Source: Ignavibacteriaceae bacterium (GTDB lineage: Bacteria > Bacteroidota > Ignavibacteria > Ignavibacteriales > Ignavibacteriaceae). From it: a DNA stretch of 64,000 bases. The notes beneath the pieces are model-generated. The model did not search any database. It was not told the DNA's origin and was given only the letters and a program-made list of their open reading frames with translations. The translations under genes were made by a program, and so were the position numbers. Below are positions 8,716 to 18,413 of this stretch, in pieces (within the stretch, counting starts at the first letter, position 1; every line of letters begins with the position of its first letter). Location: the NCBI GenBank assembly GCA_023229425.1, contig JALNZG010000002.1:62001-126000 (forward strand). Direction: 5' to 3'.

Positions 8716-9860
8716 ACTTTTTCCCCGTCTACTTCAGAACTGAAATAAGCGAGCAGAAAAACAAAGAGTAAAGACAAAATAGGATTATTGATAAACCCTG
8801 ACATCGCCGCAGATAAAAACAGTGCAATAAGTGAAATATAAATTCCCCATTGCCAATGGTTTGTAAAAAGAAGTTTCTGAAACCCATTTTTGATAATTTG
8901 AAAAAACAAGAGCAGAAAAATTAACAACCCGAAAATTCCACTTTCCAAATAAACAGTGAAATAATCATTATGCCAGCCGCCAACATCTTTATCTAAAAGC
9001 AAATCACGGTTAGGAAATATCTTTTCAAATGTACGGGGACCAAAACCAAGTAATGGATGTTCCCGTGAAAGTTGAAGTGCTGATTTCCACAAGATATCGC
9101 GGTCAGACATGGTTGCAGGCTTACTTATTCTAACTTTTATTTCACTGCTATTTTGTTGAAATGAAAAAAACGAAAGCACTGCTGTCATTCCGATTATCGG
9201 AATCAAATATTTCAATTGAATTTTTTTTTGAATTGCGGCAATAGTGATAATAGCTGCTGCAATCCCAAGATCAGCTCTGCCAAGCGCTAATACAATTGCA
9301 AGTAAAATTACTATTCCACCAAAAGATAATAGCCATGGATTGAACCTTTTTTTCAAACAAGAAAAAAAAGAAAAATAGATCGCTAATCCGGCAAGAAGAA
9401 AAGTAGAAAAAGAAGCATAGCCGGAAACGATGGATTCCGCTCTCGGCTTTATCCCAAAGAGAAATTTTGAAATTCCTATTATTGAAACAACTATTGAAAA
9501 CAATAAAAAGATTTCGAGAATTTTTATTTTTCTTTCACTTGAAAAAGATTTTAAATAGAACGACATGGCAAATAAACCAGTAAAGTAAAGGGCATCTTTG
9601 TATAGAGCATGAACGCTTAATTCAAAATGTTCGGAAAAAAATATTGAAAGGATTCGTATGCAAACAAAAACCAAAAAACATATTTCGATACCGCCAAACG
9701 CTTTTTTCTTTTCGCTATTTGGTTCTAAAATCCAAATTACAATTAAGAGAAAAGTGAAGAGCTGCAGTAAAACAAGTGAGAGTAAAAACGATGCCGTAAT
9801 TGCACCGATCAGGTAAAAAGCAAGTTGATTCGCCGCGGCGAATTGTTTTATAAATTTCAT
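8712..9860 (-). CDS. O-antigen ligase/polymerase-like membrane protein (Wzy/WaaL)
   Basis: A roughly 382-residue protein with about ten membrane helices. The periplasmic block HPLLGFGPRTFEKIFPNRD followed by GWHNDYFTVYLESGIFGLL is the hallmark of the O-antigen ligase/Wzy_C family, which joins polymerised glycan to lipid A-core or polymerises repeats. A longer frame extends to 9974 but would overlap the ABC transporter gene by 107 bases; ATG at 9858-9860 begins seven bases after that gene's TAG stop, so I chose it. No clear ribosome site precedes it. The family cannot be split into ligase or polymerase by sequence alone. Confidence 0.85.
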   Translation of the reverse strand: MKFIKQFAAANQLAFYLIGAITASFLLSLVLLQLFTFLLIVIWILEPNSEKKKAFGGIEICFLVFVCIRILSIFFSEHFELSVHALYKDALYFTGLFAMSFYLKSFSSERKIKILEIFLLFSIVVSIIGISKFLFGIKPRAESIVSGYASFSTFLLAGLAIYFSFFSCLKKRFNPWLLSFGGIVILLAIVLALGRADLGIAAAIITIAAIQKKIQLKYLIPIIGMTAVLSFFSFQQNSSEIKVRISKPATMSDRDILWKSALQLSREHPLLGFGPRTFEKIFPNRDLLLDKDVGGWHNDYFTVYLESGIFGLLIFLLLFFQIIKNGFQKLLFTNHWQWGIYISLIALFLSAAMSGFINNPILSLLFVFLLAYFSSEVDGEKV

Positions 9861-9867
9861 GAAAAAG

Positions 9868-11721
9868 CTAAACGCGGAATTGAAGTTCATACAATTTTTT
9901 ATAAAGCCCATGTTCTTCTTGCAACAGTTCTTCGTGATTTCCTTGCTGAACAATTTTTCCCCGGTCAAGAACAATTATTAAATCTGCATTACGGATAGTA
10001 CTTAAGCGGTGAGCAATAACAAACGTAGTTCTGTACTGCATCAAGCGCTCGATAGCTTCCTGCACAAGTACTTCAGATTCATTATCTAACGCAGAAGTTG
10101 CTTCATCAAAGATCATGATTTGCGGATTCTTCAACAATGCCCGCGCAATGGATAACCGTTGTCGTTGTCCGCCGGAAATTTTCAAACCGCGTTCGCCGAT
10201 AATTGTGTTGTAGCCTTCCGGAAATTCCTCAATAAATTTGTGAGCGTTCGCCGTTTTTGCAGCTTCAACAATTTTGTCAAATGGAAAATCTTCAAGTCCG
10301 TATGCAATATTATTTCTGATCGATTCGTTGAACAAAACAGTTTCCTGCGTAACGATTCCCATCAACTTTCTAAGATCGGCAATTTTAATATCACACAAGT
10401 TCATACCATCGATCGAAATAATGCCTTTCGTTGGATCATAAAACCGCGGAACTAAATCGACCATAGTAGATTTTCCCGATCCACTTGGTCCAACAAGCGC
10501 AACAACGCTTCCTTTATTTATCTCAAAACTAATTTCATTTAATACCAATTCATCCGAATCCTGATAATGAAAAGAGACATTTTGAAAAACAATTTTATCG
10601 CTAAAGGCGTTAAGTTCTTTTGCGTTTTGAGCATCTTTAATTGAAGGTTCAGTATCAATAATTTCAAAAACTCTATCGCCGGCTGCGCTTGATTCTTGTA
10701 TTTTGTTATTCAATCCGCTCAACTCTTTAATCGGAGTCATCAATTGAAAGATGGCAAAAAGGAAGCCAAGGAACTCGCTTGCTTTTAAGCCTTGCCCAGA
10801 AAGGACAAGACTCCCACCATAATAAATGATCCCTGTTCCGACTGCAACACTTAAGAATTCGGTGATCGGGCTAACAGAGTTTCTGATATTCGTCATCCGT
10901 AAAACTTTATTAAAGTAAGATTGAGTTCCTTTAAAAAATTTTTTATTCTCATACGCTTCCATTCCAAAGGCCTTCACAATTTTTACACCTGTGATAGTCT
11001 CGTATAGAAGAGAGGTAATATTAGCTATGCTTTCTTGAAGTTTCAAACTTTCTTTTCTTAACCGTAACCCGACTAAAGTTATCAATGCAAGAGAGACAGG
11101 AAGAATAACTAATGAAAAAAGTGTCAGCTTCCAACTGATTGAAACTGCAATTCCTAGAAAAACCAGGATCATGATCGGTTCGCGAACCAGATTAAGGAAT
11201 ACGGTTGATACACTTGCCTGAACAACCTGAACATCGTTAACAATGCGTGAGATCAAGTTGCCTGTTTTTTCATTTTTAAAATATCCCATCGGAAGTGTGT
11301 GCAAGTGCGTATATGCTTTGTTCCTAATGTCTTTAACAACACCCTGCTCCGCAAACACAAGAAAAAACGACTGGATATAATTGAATAAATTTTTTAAAAA
11401 GAAAGCTAAAAGGACGAGCAGTACAATTTTTGAAAGAGCATCGTACTTCGTTCCGCTGAAAACAAAATTGTTGAATGTAGCTGCTGCAGAATCTTTTATC
11501 GAAAGCATCCAATCGGGTATAAACGATGAAGCACGCGCAGAAGTCTCTTGAACTTTATGGACACTTTCTCCCTTCGCAAGGAAAAGTGTGTCCAGCAAAG
11601 GAATGAACAAGTAAACCGAGGCTCCGTTTGCAAGCGCATACAAAATGCTAAAAATGATTGACCCTGAAATATACTTATAGTAAGGTTTTACAAATGCTAA
11701 AATTCTGAAATAGGTTTTCAC
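9868..11721 (-). CDS. MsbA-like ABC exporter (fused membrane and ATPase domains)
   Basis: A 617-residue half-transporter: six membrane helices (about residues 15-340) then the nucleotide-binding domain. Walker A is LVGPSGSGKST near 407, the Q-loop region is MGIVTQETVLF, the ABC signature is ISGGQRQRLSIARALL near 520 and Walker B is IMIFDEATSALD. It is the type that flips lipid A or lipid-linked glycans across the inner membrane, which fits its place between glycosyltransferases and a ligase-like gene. The start is GTG, overlapping the upstream GT2 stop (GTGA), with GAGAA six bases upstream. Confidence 0.9.
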   Translation of the reverse strand: MKTYFRILAFVKPYYKYISGSIIFSILYALANGASVYLFIPLLDTLFLAKGESVHKVQETSARASSFIPDWMLSIKDSAAATFNNFVFSGTKYDALSKIVLLVLLAFFLKNLFNYIQSFFLVFAEQGVVKDIRNKAYTHLHTLPMGYFKNEKTGNLISRIVNDVQVVQASVSTVFLNLVREPIMILVFLGIAVSISWKLTLFSLVILPVSLALITLVGLRLRKESLKLQESIANITSLLYETITGVKIVKAFGMEAYENKKFFKGTQSYFNKVLRMTNIRNSVSPITEFLSVAVGTGIIYYGGSLVLSGQGLKASEFLGFLFAIFQLMTPIKELSGLNNKIQESSAAGDRVFEIIDTEPSIKDAQNAKELNAFSDKIVFQNVSFHYQDSDELVLNEISFEINKGSVVALVGPSGSGKSTMVDLVPRFYDPTKGIISIDGMNLCDIKIADLRKLMGIVTQETVLFNESIRNNIAYGLEDFPFDKIVEAAKTANAHKFIEEFPEGYNTIIGERGLKISGGQRQRLSIARALLKNPQIMIFDEATSALDNESEVLVQEAIERLMQYRTTFVIAHRLSTIRNADLIIVLDRGKIVQQGNHEELLQEEHGLYKKLYELQFRV

Positions 11722-12479
11722 TCAATTTTCTCTTGTTTATTTTTCTGCAATTCCCAAAGTTTTGCATAGTTTAGAATTGTTGTAAGTCCATTTAAAAATG
11801 AAATCAGTAATCCGTGCATACCGTCTTTGTATCCTTTTAAGGAAATGTACGGGCGCAGAAAAGCTGAAATACCATGCAGTAAGATACTTAATCCTGTAAT
11901 TTTTTTCTTCTTCGAATAATTTTCAACTGCGTGAAGTGTAGAATAATAATTTATTTTCCCAATCATTTTTTCAAGCGACGTAGTTGTGTAATGGTAGATA
12001 GGCGAAATAAGTTTTTTTGTTTTGCTTTCTACAATAAAACCTTCATGTACAAGTTTGTCGGTAGTAACTGTTGCTTTTTCTTTTTTAAAGAGCCGCATTT
12101 GGTAATCTTTATCCCATCCACACGTAGTAATTTTTTTTTGGAGAAAATAATTTTCCCGGAGAATTTCGTATCCGGAAACATCTTCATCATTTAAAGAAAA
12201 AATTTCTTCTTTCGCTTGAGGGGAAAGTTGTTCGTCCGCATCAAGTGAAAGAACCCACTCGTTATTAGCCAAACCTAATGCATACGCTTTTTGGTTGGCG
12301 AATCCTTCCCATTCTCTTTGATAAATGAGAGGAGTAAACTCCTTTGCCATTTCAACCGTTGCATCGCTGCTGAAAGAATCTACCACAATAATTTCGTCAG
12401 CCCAACGTACGCTTTCTAAACACCCACGGATGTTTTTCTCTTCATTTTTTGTTATGATTATTACCGAAATGTTTTTCAT
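11718..12479 (-). CDS. Glycosyltransferase family 2, WaaE/KdtX-like
   Basis: A 253-residue GT-A transferase starting ISVIIITKNEEKNIRGCLES, with EIIVVDSFSSDAT near 32-44 and the DxD motif LSLDADEQL near 87-95. KDYQMRLFKKEKA and a C-terminus ending NYAKLWELQKN match LPS-core beta-glucosyltransferases of the WaaE/KdtX type. It resembles the gene at 3268-4065 in layout and C-terminal signature, so the locus has two paralogues that probably act on different acceptors. It is translationally coupled to the ABC exporter by a 4-base overlap. Confidence 0.87.
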   Translation of the reverse strand: MKNISVIIITKNEEKNIRGCLESVRWADEIIVVDSFSSDATVEMAKEFTPLIYQREWEGFANQKAYALGLANNEWVLSLDADEQLSPQAKEEIFSLNDEDVSGYEILRENYFLQKKITTCGWDKDYQMRLFKKEKATVTTDKLVHEGFIVESKTKKLISPIYHYTTTSLEKMIGKINYYSTLHAVENYSKKKKITGLSILLHGISAFLRPYISLKGYKDGMHGLLISFLNGLTTILNYAKLWELQKNKQEKIE

Positions 12480-12555
12480 GAACGATTATAAATTTTTTTT
12501 TATTCAAACTTAGCAAGAAAAATGCCAATAGTGAAAGTTTTTAATTACATCCGTC

Positions 12556-13470
12556 TTATCCGCGCGGATGATATTTTTTGTGCTCCTGCTTAACAAAATC
12601 GCGGTCAAGATGTGTATAAATTTGAGTGGTGGAAATGTCTGCATGTCCGAGCATTTCCTGCACAGCTCGTAAGTCCGCTCCTCCTTCAACTAAATGCGTT
12701 GCAAATGAATGTCTGAAAGTATGCGGATGTACCGATTTTAGAATTCCTGCTTCCTTCACATACCGGTTGATTATTTTCCAAATCCCCATACGCGAAAGTT
12801 TTGTTCCGCGCGTATTAAGAAAAACATAGTTTTCGCTTTTAGACTTTTTTTCGAGCAATGAGCGGCTTTTCAAAAAATATTCTTCCAACCATTGAATTGC
12901 GCTCCCACCAATAGGAACAATTCTTTCCTTCGAGCCTTTCCCGAAAACACGGATTGCTTCATCGCTTAAAAAAAGATCCGAAATTTTTAAACTGCTTAGC
13001 TCTGAGACGCGCAACCCGCATGCATATAATACCTCAAGCATTGTGCGATCGCGCAATCCGAATTTATTTTCTACATCCGGCAAAGAAAATACCATATCAA
13101 TTTCATTTACCGTCAAAATTTCGGGGAGTGTTTTTCGCAACTTTGGCGGGCTAATTTTTTCCATCGGATTATTTTGAATATAATTCGATAACAAAAGAAA
13201 TGTAAAAAATCCTTTGAGAGAAGAAAAGTAACGTGCGATTGATGAATTTGTTAATCCGGCTTTATGCAGTTGGGAAAAAAAACTATTTATATTTTGGTAG
13301 GTAATTTCATCAAGGTCTGTAACGTTTTCCGATTCGAGAAAAGCAAAGCATGTGGAAAGATCGTTATTATAAGCGGTGGTTGTGTTATCCGAAAGATTTC
13401 GTTCAAGTTTTAGCAGTGTGAGATATTCCTTCAAAAAACTTTTGTAGAAAGTATTGCTCTGGTCACTCAC
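12556..13470 (-). CDS. xerD: Tyrosine recombinase XerD-like
   Basis: A 304-residue site-specific recombinase that resolves chromosome dimers at dif with a XerC partner. An N-terminal SAM-like core-binding domain (YLTLLKLERNLSDNTTTAY) precedes the catalytic domain, which shows Arg in YACGLRVSELSSLK, then HTFRHSFATHL, the second His in LGHADISTTQIY, and the nucleophile Tyr. The frame continues to 13524, but GTG at 13468-13470 gives the usual XerD length, overlaps the upstream stop by only eight bases and has GGAAA upstream. It is the last gene of a long core-gene run, not in a phage context. A 12-base palindrome (12558-12569) lies at the 3' end of the gene. Confidence 0.9.
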   Translation of the reverse strand: MSDQSNTFYKSFLKEYLTLLKLERNLSDNTTTAYNNDLSTCFAFLESENVTDLDEITYQNINSFFSQLHKAGLTNSSIARYFSSLKGFFTFLLLSNYIQNNPMEKISPPKLRKTLPEILTVNEIDMVFSLPDVENKFGLRDRTMLEVLYACGLRVSELSSLKISDLFLSDEAIRVFGKGSKERIVPIGGSAIQWLEEYFLKSRSLLEKKSKSENYVFLNTRGTKLSRMGIWKIINRYVKEAGILKSVHPHTFRHSFATHLVEGGADLRAVQEMLGHADISTTQIYTHLDRDFVKQEHKKYHPRG

Positions 13471-15622
13471 TTTTTTCCATTTCTTCTTGTTTCGGATACC
13501 GAATTCTGCGGTGATGCTGTCCAAGCAGAATGCTTCCGAATATTTCTTTTATTTTTCTAATATCACCAAAGGTTAATGGCGATTCATCCAATTGTTTATC
13601 GTTAATTCGATCATTAATTAAATTTGAAATTAAGTTTTCAACTTTCTCAATATCAGGTTCAGGAATGGAGCGAACAGCCGACTCGCACGTATCGGCAAGC
13701 ATAACAATAGCGGTTTCTTTGCTTTGGGGCTTTGGTCCAGGGTAACGATATTTTGCCGCATCAACTTTATCTTCACCGTACAATTTAATAGCTTTATCAT
13801 AAAAATATTTTATCATCGTTGTTCCGTGATGCTGGGGAATAAAATCAATTATTTCCTGCGGAAGCTGATCTTCTTTTGCAATTTCAATACCTTGTAAAAC
13901 ATGATCCGAAATAATTCTTGCACTTTCTTCGGGAGAAATTTCTTCGTGTATATTGGTAGATGTTAATTGATTTTCAACAAAATATGAAGGTGAAATTGTT
14001 TTCCCGATGTCATGGTAATAAGCCCCGACACGCGCTAATAGCGGGTTTGCCCCAACTACTTCGGCAGCAGCCTCCGCAAGTGTTCCCATGGTAAGCGAAT
14101 GATTAAACGATCCGGGCGCCTTTCGCGCTAAATCTTTCAACAGCGGTCTATCAAAGTTAGAAAGCTCCAGCAAGGTTAAGTCAGTTGTAATTTTGAAAAT
14201 ACGTTCGAAGAAAATTAAGAGACCATAAGTTAAAATCGGACTTATTAAAGCGTTGGTTCCGGCAAAAGAAAATTCAATTATAATTTTCTGCCATGATTCA
14301 AACCGCTCAAACCCAAAAGCAATAATAGTAACCGCATAGCCAAGAAGAATAAAAAGGAATGAACGAAAAATCTGCGTCCGGTTTTTTATATCGCGCACAG
14401 AATAAACCGAGAGCACTCCGGCTATAATATTCATGATGACAAAGGGATAATCGTTGCCGCGAAGCGCGCCACAAATAAGCGAAGTGATAATAGTGCTGTA
14501 AAACCCAACGCGTGAATCAAAGATGATCGTCATCAGCATAGAAACCGTGGGGATGAAGATAAGCAACCGAGCTGCATCAGGAATACTTATTTGATTAAAG
14601 AGAAACGTTACCAAAGCGACCCACAAAATTAAAATTGCAAAAACCGTAATCTTCAGATTGTTTAGATATATCCCTTTTCTGAAAAGATATATGTAAATGC
14701 TCGGCAAAATCAGGATGGAAAGAATGTGCAGAAATTTTCCGAGCCACTGAAGAAATAACCCGCCATCACCAATAACTTCTCCTTTAGCAATTTTGTAGGA
14801 ATCAATTTTTAGTTTTGTTTCAGCATTAATCCGATCATGCTTGGCGATAATTCTTTCGTATTCATTTACGATCCCAGCGTATTTCGAAACTTTATGTTGA
14901 ATTATTTCTAATTCCTCATCTGTTAACCGTTGACTAAATTTTAAATTCGGAACAAGATAATAATTCGTTAATTCAATTAACGCGCGTTTAATGTCAGGGC
15001 GATAAGATTTTTTGTTAAAATATTTTTCCGCAAATGCTGCGGCAAGTGAACGGTTAAGAAAATGAAATTTATTGTCAATCCGGTCAATGTTACCCGTTCT
15101 TATGGTTATAATATCTTGGGGAATTTTATCGTGTGATAAATTTAATAATCCCCGCTGGTTCATTTCTACAAGCACTTGCCTGACATCAGCAAAATATTGA
15201 TGCAGATGCGAGAAGTTTTTTTCGCTTAAAGAGAAGAACGTCTCTTTTGTGTTTTCAGAAAGGAAAGAAAAAACATCCGCTAAGTTTTTTTTGTTCTTTC
15301 TGATCAACGGAAACTCTTCTCGCATCTGTTTTTCCAATTGATCGAGAGAATCAAAAATATTTTTTGCTTCCGTGTTGTCACTTATAAAAACAGGATAAAT
15401 ACTGCTCTTAGCTTTTTCAAGCTCCCGTTTATAAGTTTCCGGTTGTTTAATTATAGGGAAACTGAATGAGGCAATCAAATCCTCTTGGATCCAAATTGAT
15501 CCGACGGTTACTTCGGATTCCAGCGATTCTCCTTTCGGAAAAAGGAATGAAATAATTATTGCGGTTACAATAACAATAAGGATTTTATACCGCTTACCGC
15601 TTAATAATTTTTGTTTAGACAT
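13463..15622 (-). CDS. 7TM-HD family phosphodiesterase (PgpH-like)
   Basis: A 719-residue membrane protein: one N-terminal helix (residues 12-27), a long extracytoplasmic helical domain to about 285, seven membrane helices (about 290-475), then a cytoplasmic HD domain. The metal site is visible as HSLTMGTLAEAAAEVV then YYHDIGKT and PQHHGTTMIKYFY. This layout is that of PgpH, which degrades cyclic di-AMP to pApA in Gram-positive bacteria and Bacteroidota; substrate is inferred from family. It sits four bases after the HAD phosphatase gene and overlaps xerD. Confidence 0.88.
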   Translation of the reverse strand: MSKQKLLSGKRYKILIVIVTAIIISFLFPKGESLESEVTVGSIWIQEDLIASFSFPIIKQPETYKRELEKAKSSIYPVFISDNTEAKNIFDSLDQLEKQMREEFPLIRKNKKNLADVFSFLSENTKETFFSLSEKNFSHLHQYFADVRQVLVEMNQRGLLNLSHDKIPQDIITIRTGNIDRIDNKFHFLNRSLAAAFAEKYFNKKSYRPDIKRALIELTNYYLVPNLKFSQRLTDEELEIIQHKVSKYAGIVNEYERIIAKHDRINAETKLKIDSYKIAKGEVIGDGGLFLQWLGKFLHILSILILPSIYIYLFRKGIYLNNLKITVFAILILWVALVTFLFNQISIPDAARLLIFIPTVSMLMTIIFDSRVGFYSTIITSLICGALRGNDYPFVIMNIIAGVLSVYSVRDIKNRTQIFRSFLFILLGYAVTIIAFGFERFESWQKIIIEFSFAGTNALISPILTYGLLIFFERIFKITTDLTLLELSNFDRPLLKDLARKAPGSFNHSLTMGTLAEAAAEVVGANPLLARVGAYYHDIGKTISPSYFVENQLTSTNIHEEISPEESARIISDHVLQGIEIAKEDQLPQEIIDFIPQHHGTTMIKYFYDKAIKLYGEDKVDAAKYRYPGPKPQSKETAIVMLADTCESAVRSIPEPDIEKVENLISNLINDRINDKQLDESPLTFGDIRKIKEIFGSILLGQHHRRIRYPKQEEMEKSE

Positions 15623-15626
15623 GTAA

Positions 15627-16475
15627 TTATGCTGTTTTTGCTTTTAAAACCATTTCTAAAAATTCCGCTGTACCGTCTTCATTATTTGTCCTTTTCAATT
15701 CATAATCGGCTTTAAATTTTATTTCGGGAACGGCATTGGCAACCGCAATTTTTAACGCTTCGGTTTCAAATAAAGTGGAATCGTTATACCAGTCTCCCAA
15801 AACTGCTGCATCGGAAATGCGCAATCCTAAATATTTTAATAGATTTTTTAAACCGGTTGCTTTGGTTGATCCGCTTTTTCGTATATCAAGGTAATAAATA
15901 CTTTCCCGTAAATGCGATTTATAATAATTTGTAACAAGCCCAAACGAGTAGGGAAAAGTCAATCTTGATTGCACAAACTTTAAATTGTCTCGCATATCAC
16001 TGGCAAAAACAATTTCTAATGTCTCATCAAGATAGGGATCATAAGAATGAACTTCCTTGAACTTTGCACCGAATTTATCTATAATTTCGGGAATGACAGA
16101 GTTATGATCGGTATAATAAATAGCGTCTGCGTGGCAGAGAGAAATTTTTAAAAGGAATTGATCGGCAAACTCAATCGCTTGTTTTACTTTTTTCTTTGGA
16201 ATGACCGACTGAAATAACACTTTTCCTTCCGGATAACTTTTGAGATAAGAGCCGTCAAGAGAAATGATCGGAGCTTTTATATTAAGTTGGGTTGCATAAT
16301 CCGTTAAAGCAGAGTGAAGCCTTCCACTCGCGAAAGAGAAATGAACTCCAAGTTGTTCCAATTGATTTACTAAGAAAATTGTTTCTTTCCCAATTTCACC
16401 TCTGTCGTTTAACAGAGTTCCGTCAAGATCAAAAAGAACAAGTTTAATATTTTTTAAACGTGATTTACTAATCAT
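15627..16475 (-). CDS. Cof-type HAD phosphatase
   Basis: A 282-residue HAD-superfamily hydrolase with a type IIB cap. Motif I is LVLFDLDGTLLNDRGE (residues 12-27, nucleophile Asp), motif II is FSFASGRL near 51 and motif IV is AVLGDWYNDSTLFE near 222-235. Such enzymes dephosphorylate sugar phosphates, PLP or FMN precursors with broad specificity; the substrate cannot be read from sequence. It is placed between the symporter and the 7TM-HD gene, with 97 bases upstream of it and four downstream. Confidence 0.87.
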   Translation of the reverse strand: MISKSRLKNIKLVLFDLDGTLLNDRGEIGKETIFLVNQLEQLGVHFSFASGRLHSALTDYATQLNIKAPIISLDGSYLKSYPEGKVLFQSVIPKKKVKQAIEFADQFLLKISLCHADAIYYTDHNSVIPEIIDKFGAKFKEVHSYDPYLDETLEIVFASDMRDNLKFVQSRLTFPYSFGLVTNYYKSHLRESIYYLDIRKSGSTKATGLKNLLKYLGLRISDAAVLGDWYNDSTLFETEALKIAVANAVPEIKFKADYELKRTNNEDGTAEFLEMVLKAKTA

Positions 16476-16572
16476 AGTTTTACTTTACTGAAGACGAATA
16501 GCTGTTTAATTATTTTAGAGAAAAGAACTAATTAAAAATACTGCGGGAAGTTAGAATTTCAATATAAAATAA

Positions 16573-18054
16573 TTAATGCTGTTTCCCGGGATTAGTTGTC
16601 CGCGTTAACAAATGGTTAAGATTACCAACAATAATTGTAACCGCACAACCGATAAATGTGTGCCAGGTAAAATCAATAGTAGTGAACTGCAACACAAGAA
16701 TCATAGAAATGATGCCGCAAATGAATCCGATGAATGCATCCCGCTGATTTATTTTTTTGAAGAGCAGCCCAAGGAAAAATGTTCCGAGTAAACCGCCGTA
16801 AGTAAACGATGCAATTTTTAAACCAAGTTCTACAACAGGATTTTTTGTGTCGGTAAAAAGCATTGCCCCGCCGATAAGTATCAATCCCCAAATCAGCGTA
16901 AATACTTTCGACCAAAAAATTTCTTTTCTTTCGGAATGCTTTTTTTCAAATGCAGAATTTTTAAACAAATCCAAATAGCTTGATGAGGCAAGAGAACTTA
17001 TTGATGATGCAAGCGTTCCCATTGCAGAAGCTAAAACACCGGCAATAACAATCCCAGAAAATCCTTTTGGTAATTCTTCAATTATAAATTTTGGGAAAAT
17101 TTCATCAGAGGATTGAAGTCCAAGTTGTTGAAAAGGAACTCCGTGATAAAATGCGTAAAGGCAAGTTCCTAAAAACAAAAAGAAACCGAACTGAAGCACA
17201 ATAAATGAGGCATCTAATAATAATGCTTTTTGGCTTTCGCGCTTAGATTTGCAGCCAAGCAACCGCTGTACTAACAACTGATCTGTTCCGTGGGACGCCA
17301 TGGTTAAAAATGTTCCGCCAAGCACACCGCCGATAAGTGTGTATGGTGCGCTTAAAAATTCCCAGAATGAAGAGCCGAGCTGAAAATTAAAAACTTCAAA
17401 TTTATTTCCGTTCATTGCGGCATAAGCAAATACATCACCAAAACCGTTTGGTAGATTCGAAACGATAATTACAAGCGATACCACCGCGCCGGAAAGATAA
17501 ATAAAAAGTTGCACAACATCCATTGCAACAACGGCTTTCAATCCGCCGACATACGTATAAACAAGCGTGAATGCACCGATAATAAAAATTGATGTTGCGT
17601 AATCATATCCCGTAATCAAATGAACCGGAATCGCTGTGGCAAATAATCTTACTCCTGAAGCAAGAACTCTTGTTGAAAGAAAAACGGATGAAGTGAATTT
17701 TCTGAGTGGAGAGCCGAATCGTTTTCCTAAAAAATCGTATGCTGTTTCTAAATCGCCACGGTAATAAGCAGGGATAAAAACAAAACTGACGATTATCCTG
17801 CCGATGAAGTAGCCGAAAACAAGTTGTAAAAAATGGAAATCACTTTTATAGGCAAGTCCAGGAATACTAATAAAAGTAAGAGTGCTGGTTTCGCTCGCTA
17901 CAATTGAAAAACCGACGGACCACCACGATAAATTTTTCCCGCCCAAGAAATAATCTTTTGCGTTTTTCTGCTTAGCGCCAATGATTATTCCCGCAACAGT
18001 TACTCCTAAAAGATAACCGATAATGATGATGTAATCGAGAAGATTTCCTTGCAA
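16573..18054 (-). CDS. Sodium:solute symporter (SSS family)
   Basis: A 493-residue inner-membrane transporter with about 13 helices. The SSS landmarks are LDYIIIIGYLLGVTVAG at the N-terminus, AKDYFLGGKNLSWWSVGFSI near 33-52, ASETSTLTFISIPG near 53-66 and the helix block STRVLASGVRLFATAI near 127. The start is TTG, nine bases after the STAS stop; no better start exists before the first helix and no clear ribosome site is seen. Candidate substrates are sugars, sialic acid or amino acids. The gene follows the STAS gene on the same strand. Confidence 0.87.
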   Translation of the reverse strand: MQGNLLDYIIIIGYLLGVTVAGIIIGAKQKNAKDYFLGGKNLSWWSVGFSIVASETSTLTFISIPGLAYKSDFHFLQLVFGYFIGRIIVSFVFIPAYYRGDLETAYDFLGKRFGSPLRKFTSSVFLSTRVLASGVRLFATAIPVHLITGYDYATSIFIIGAFTLVYTYVGGLKAVVAMDVVQLFIYLSGAVVSLVIIVSNLPNGFGDVFAYAAMNGNKFEVFNFQLGSSFWEFLSAPYTLIGGVLGGTFLTMASHGTDQLLVQRLLGCKSKRESQKALLLDASFIVLQFGFFLFLGTCLYAFYHGVPFQQLGLQSSDEIFPKFIIEELPKGFSGIVIAGVLASAMGTLASSISSLASSSYLDLFKNSAFEKKHSERKEIFWSKVFTLIWGLILIGGAMLFTDTKNPVVELGLKIASFTYGGLLGTFFLGLLFKKINQRDAFIGFICGIISMILVLQFTTIDFTWHTFIGCAVTIIVGNLNHLLTRTTNPGKQH

Positions 18055-18062
18055 GAAAAAAC

Positions 18063-18410
18063 TTATGCGTTATTGAATTCTTGAATAGCATCTTCAACAT
18101 CGTCACAAATAAAGAGGACGCGGTGAAGTTGTGTGATCCTAATGAGCGAAAGAATCTTTTCGGAAGAAGTGATAATCGCAAGCTTTCCGCCAACAGCATT
18201 ACTCAACCGGTTGGCAACTAATAAGGCGCTTAAACCTGAACTATCGCACGATTCAACATCATTAAGATCAATGATAAGATTTGTTTCACCTTCACCCTTA
18301 ATTAAAAGGGTTACTTCAGCTTTCACTAAACCGGAAATATTGGCGTCCAGTTTTTTTTCTTTTAAATGAAAGATGGAAATGTTGTCTAAATGTTTTACTT
18401 CAAAATTCAT
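18063..18410 (-). CDS. STAS-domain anti-anti-sigma-like protein
   Basis: A 115-residue protein forming a single STAS domain. The regulatory loop DVESCDSSGLSALLVANRL (near residues 48-66) carries the phosphorylatable Ser of SpoIIAA/RsbV-type proteins. These bind a serine kinase/anti-sigma switch protein and release it when dephosphorylated. No RsbW-like kinase lies beside it; the histidine-less sensor kinase at the right end of the window is a possible but unproven GHKL partner. It is three bases from the upstream unknown gene, in one operon with ligA. Confidence 0.88.
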   Translation of the reverse strand: MNFEVKHLDNISIFHLKEKKLDANISGLVKAEVTLLIKGEGETNLIIDLNDVESCDSSGLSALLVANRLSNAVGGKLAIITSSEKILSLIRITQLHRVLFICDDVEDAIQEFNNA

Positions 18411-18413
18411 AAT

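Noticed and set aside
9861..9974. N-terminal extension of the O-antigen ligase-like gene
   Set aside because: It would overlap the ABC exporter gene by 107 bases and has no ribosome site; the ATG at 9860 follows that stop directly.
12556..13470. Tyrosine recombinase as mark of a mobile element
   Set aside because: Length, motifs and place in a core-gene operon fit XerD; no att repeats or phage genes are nearby.
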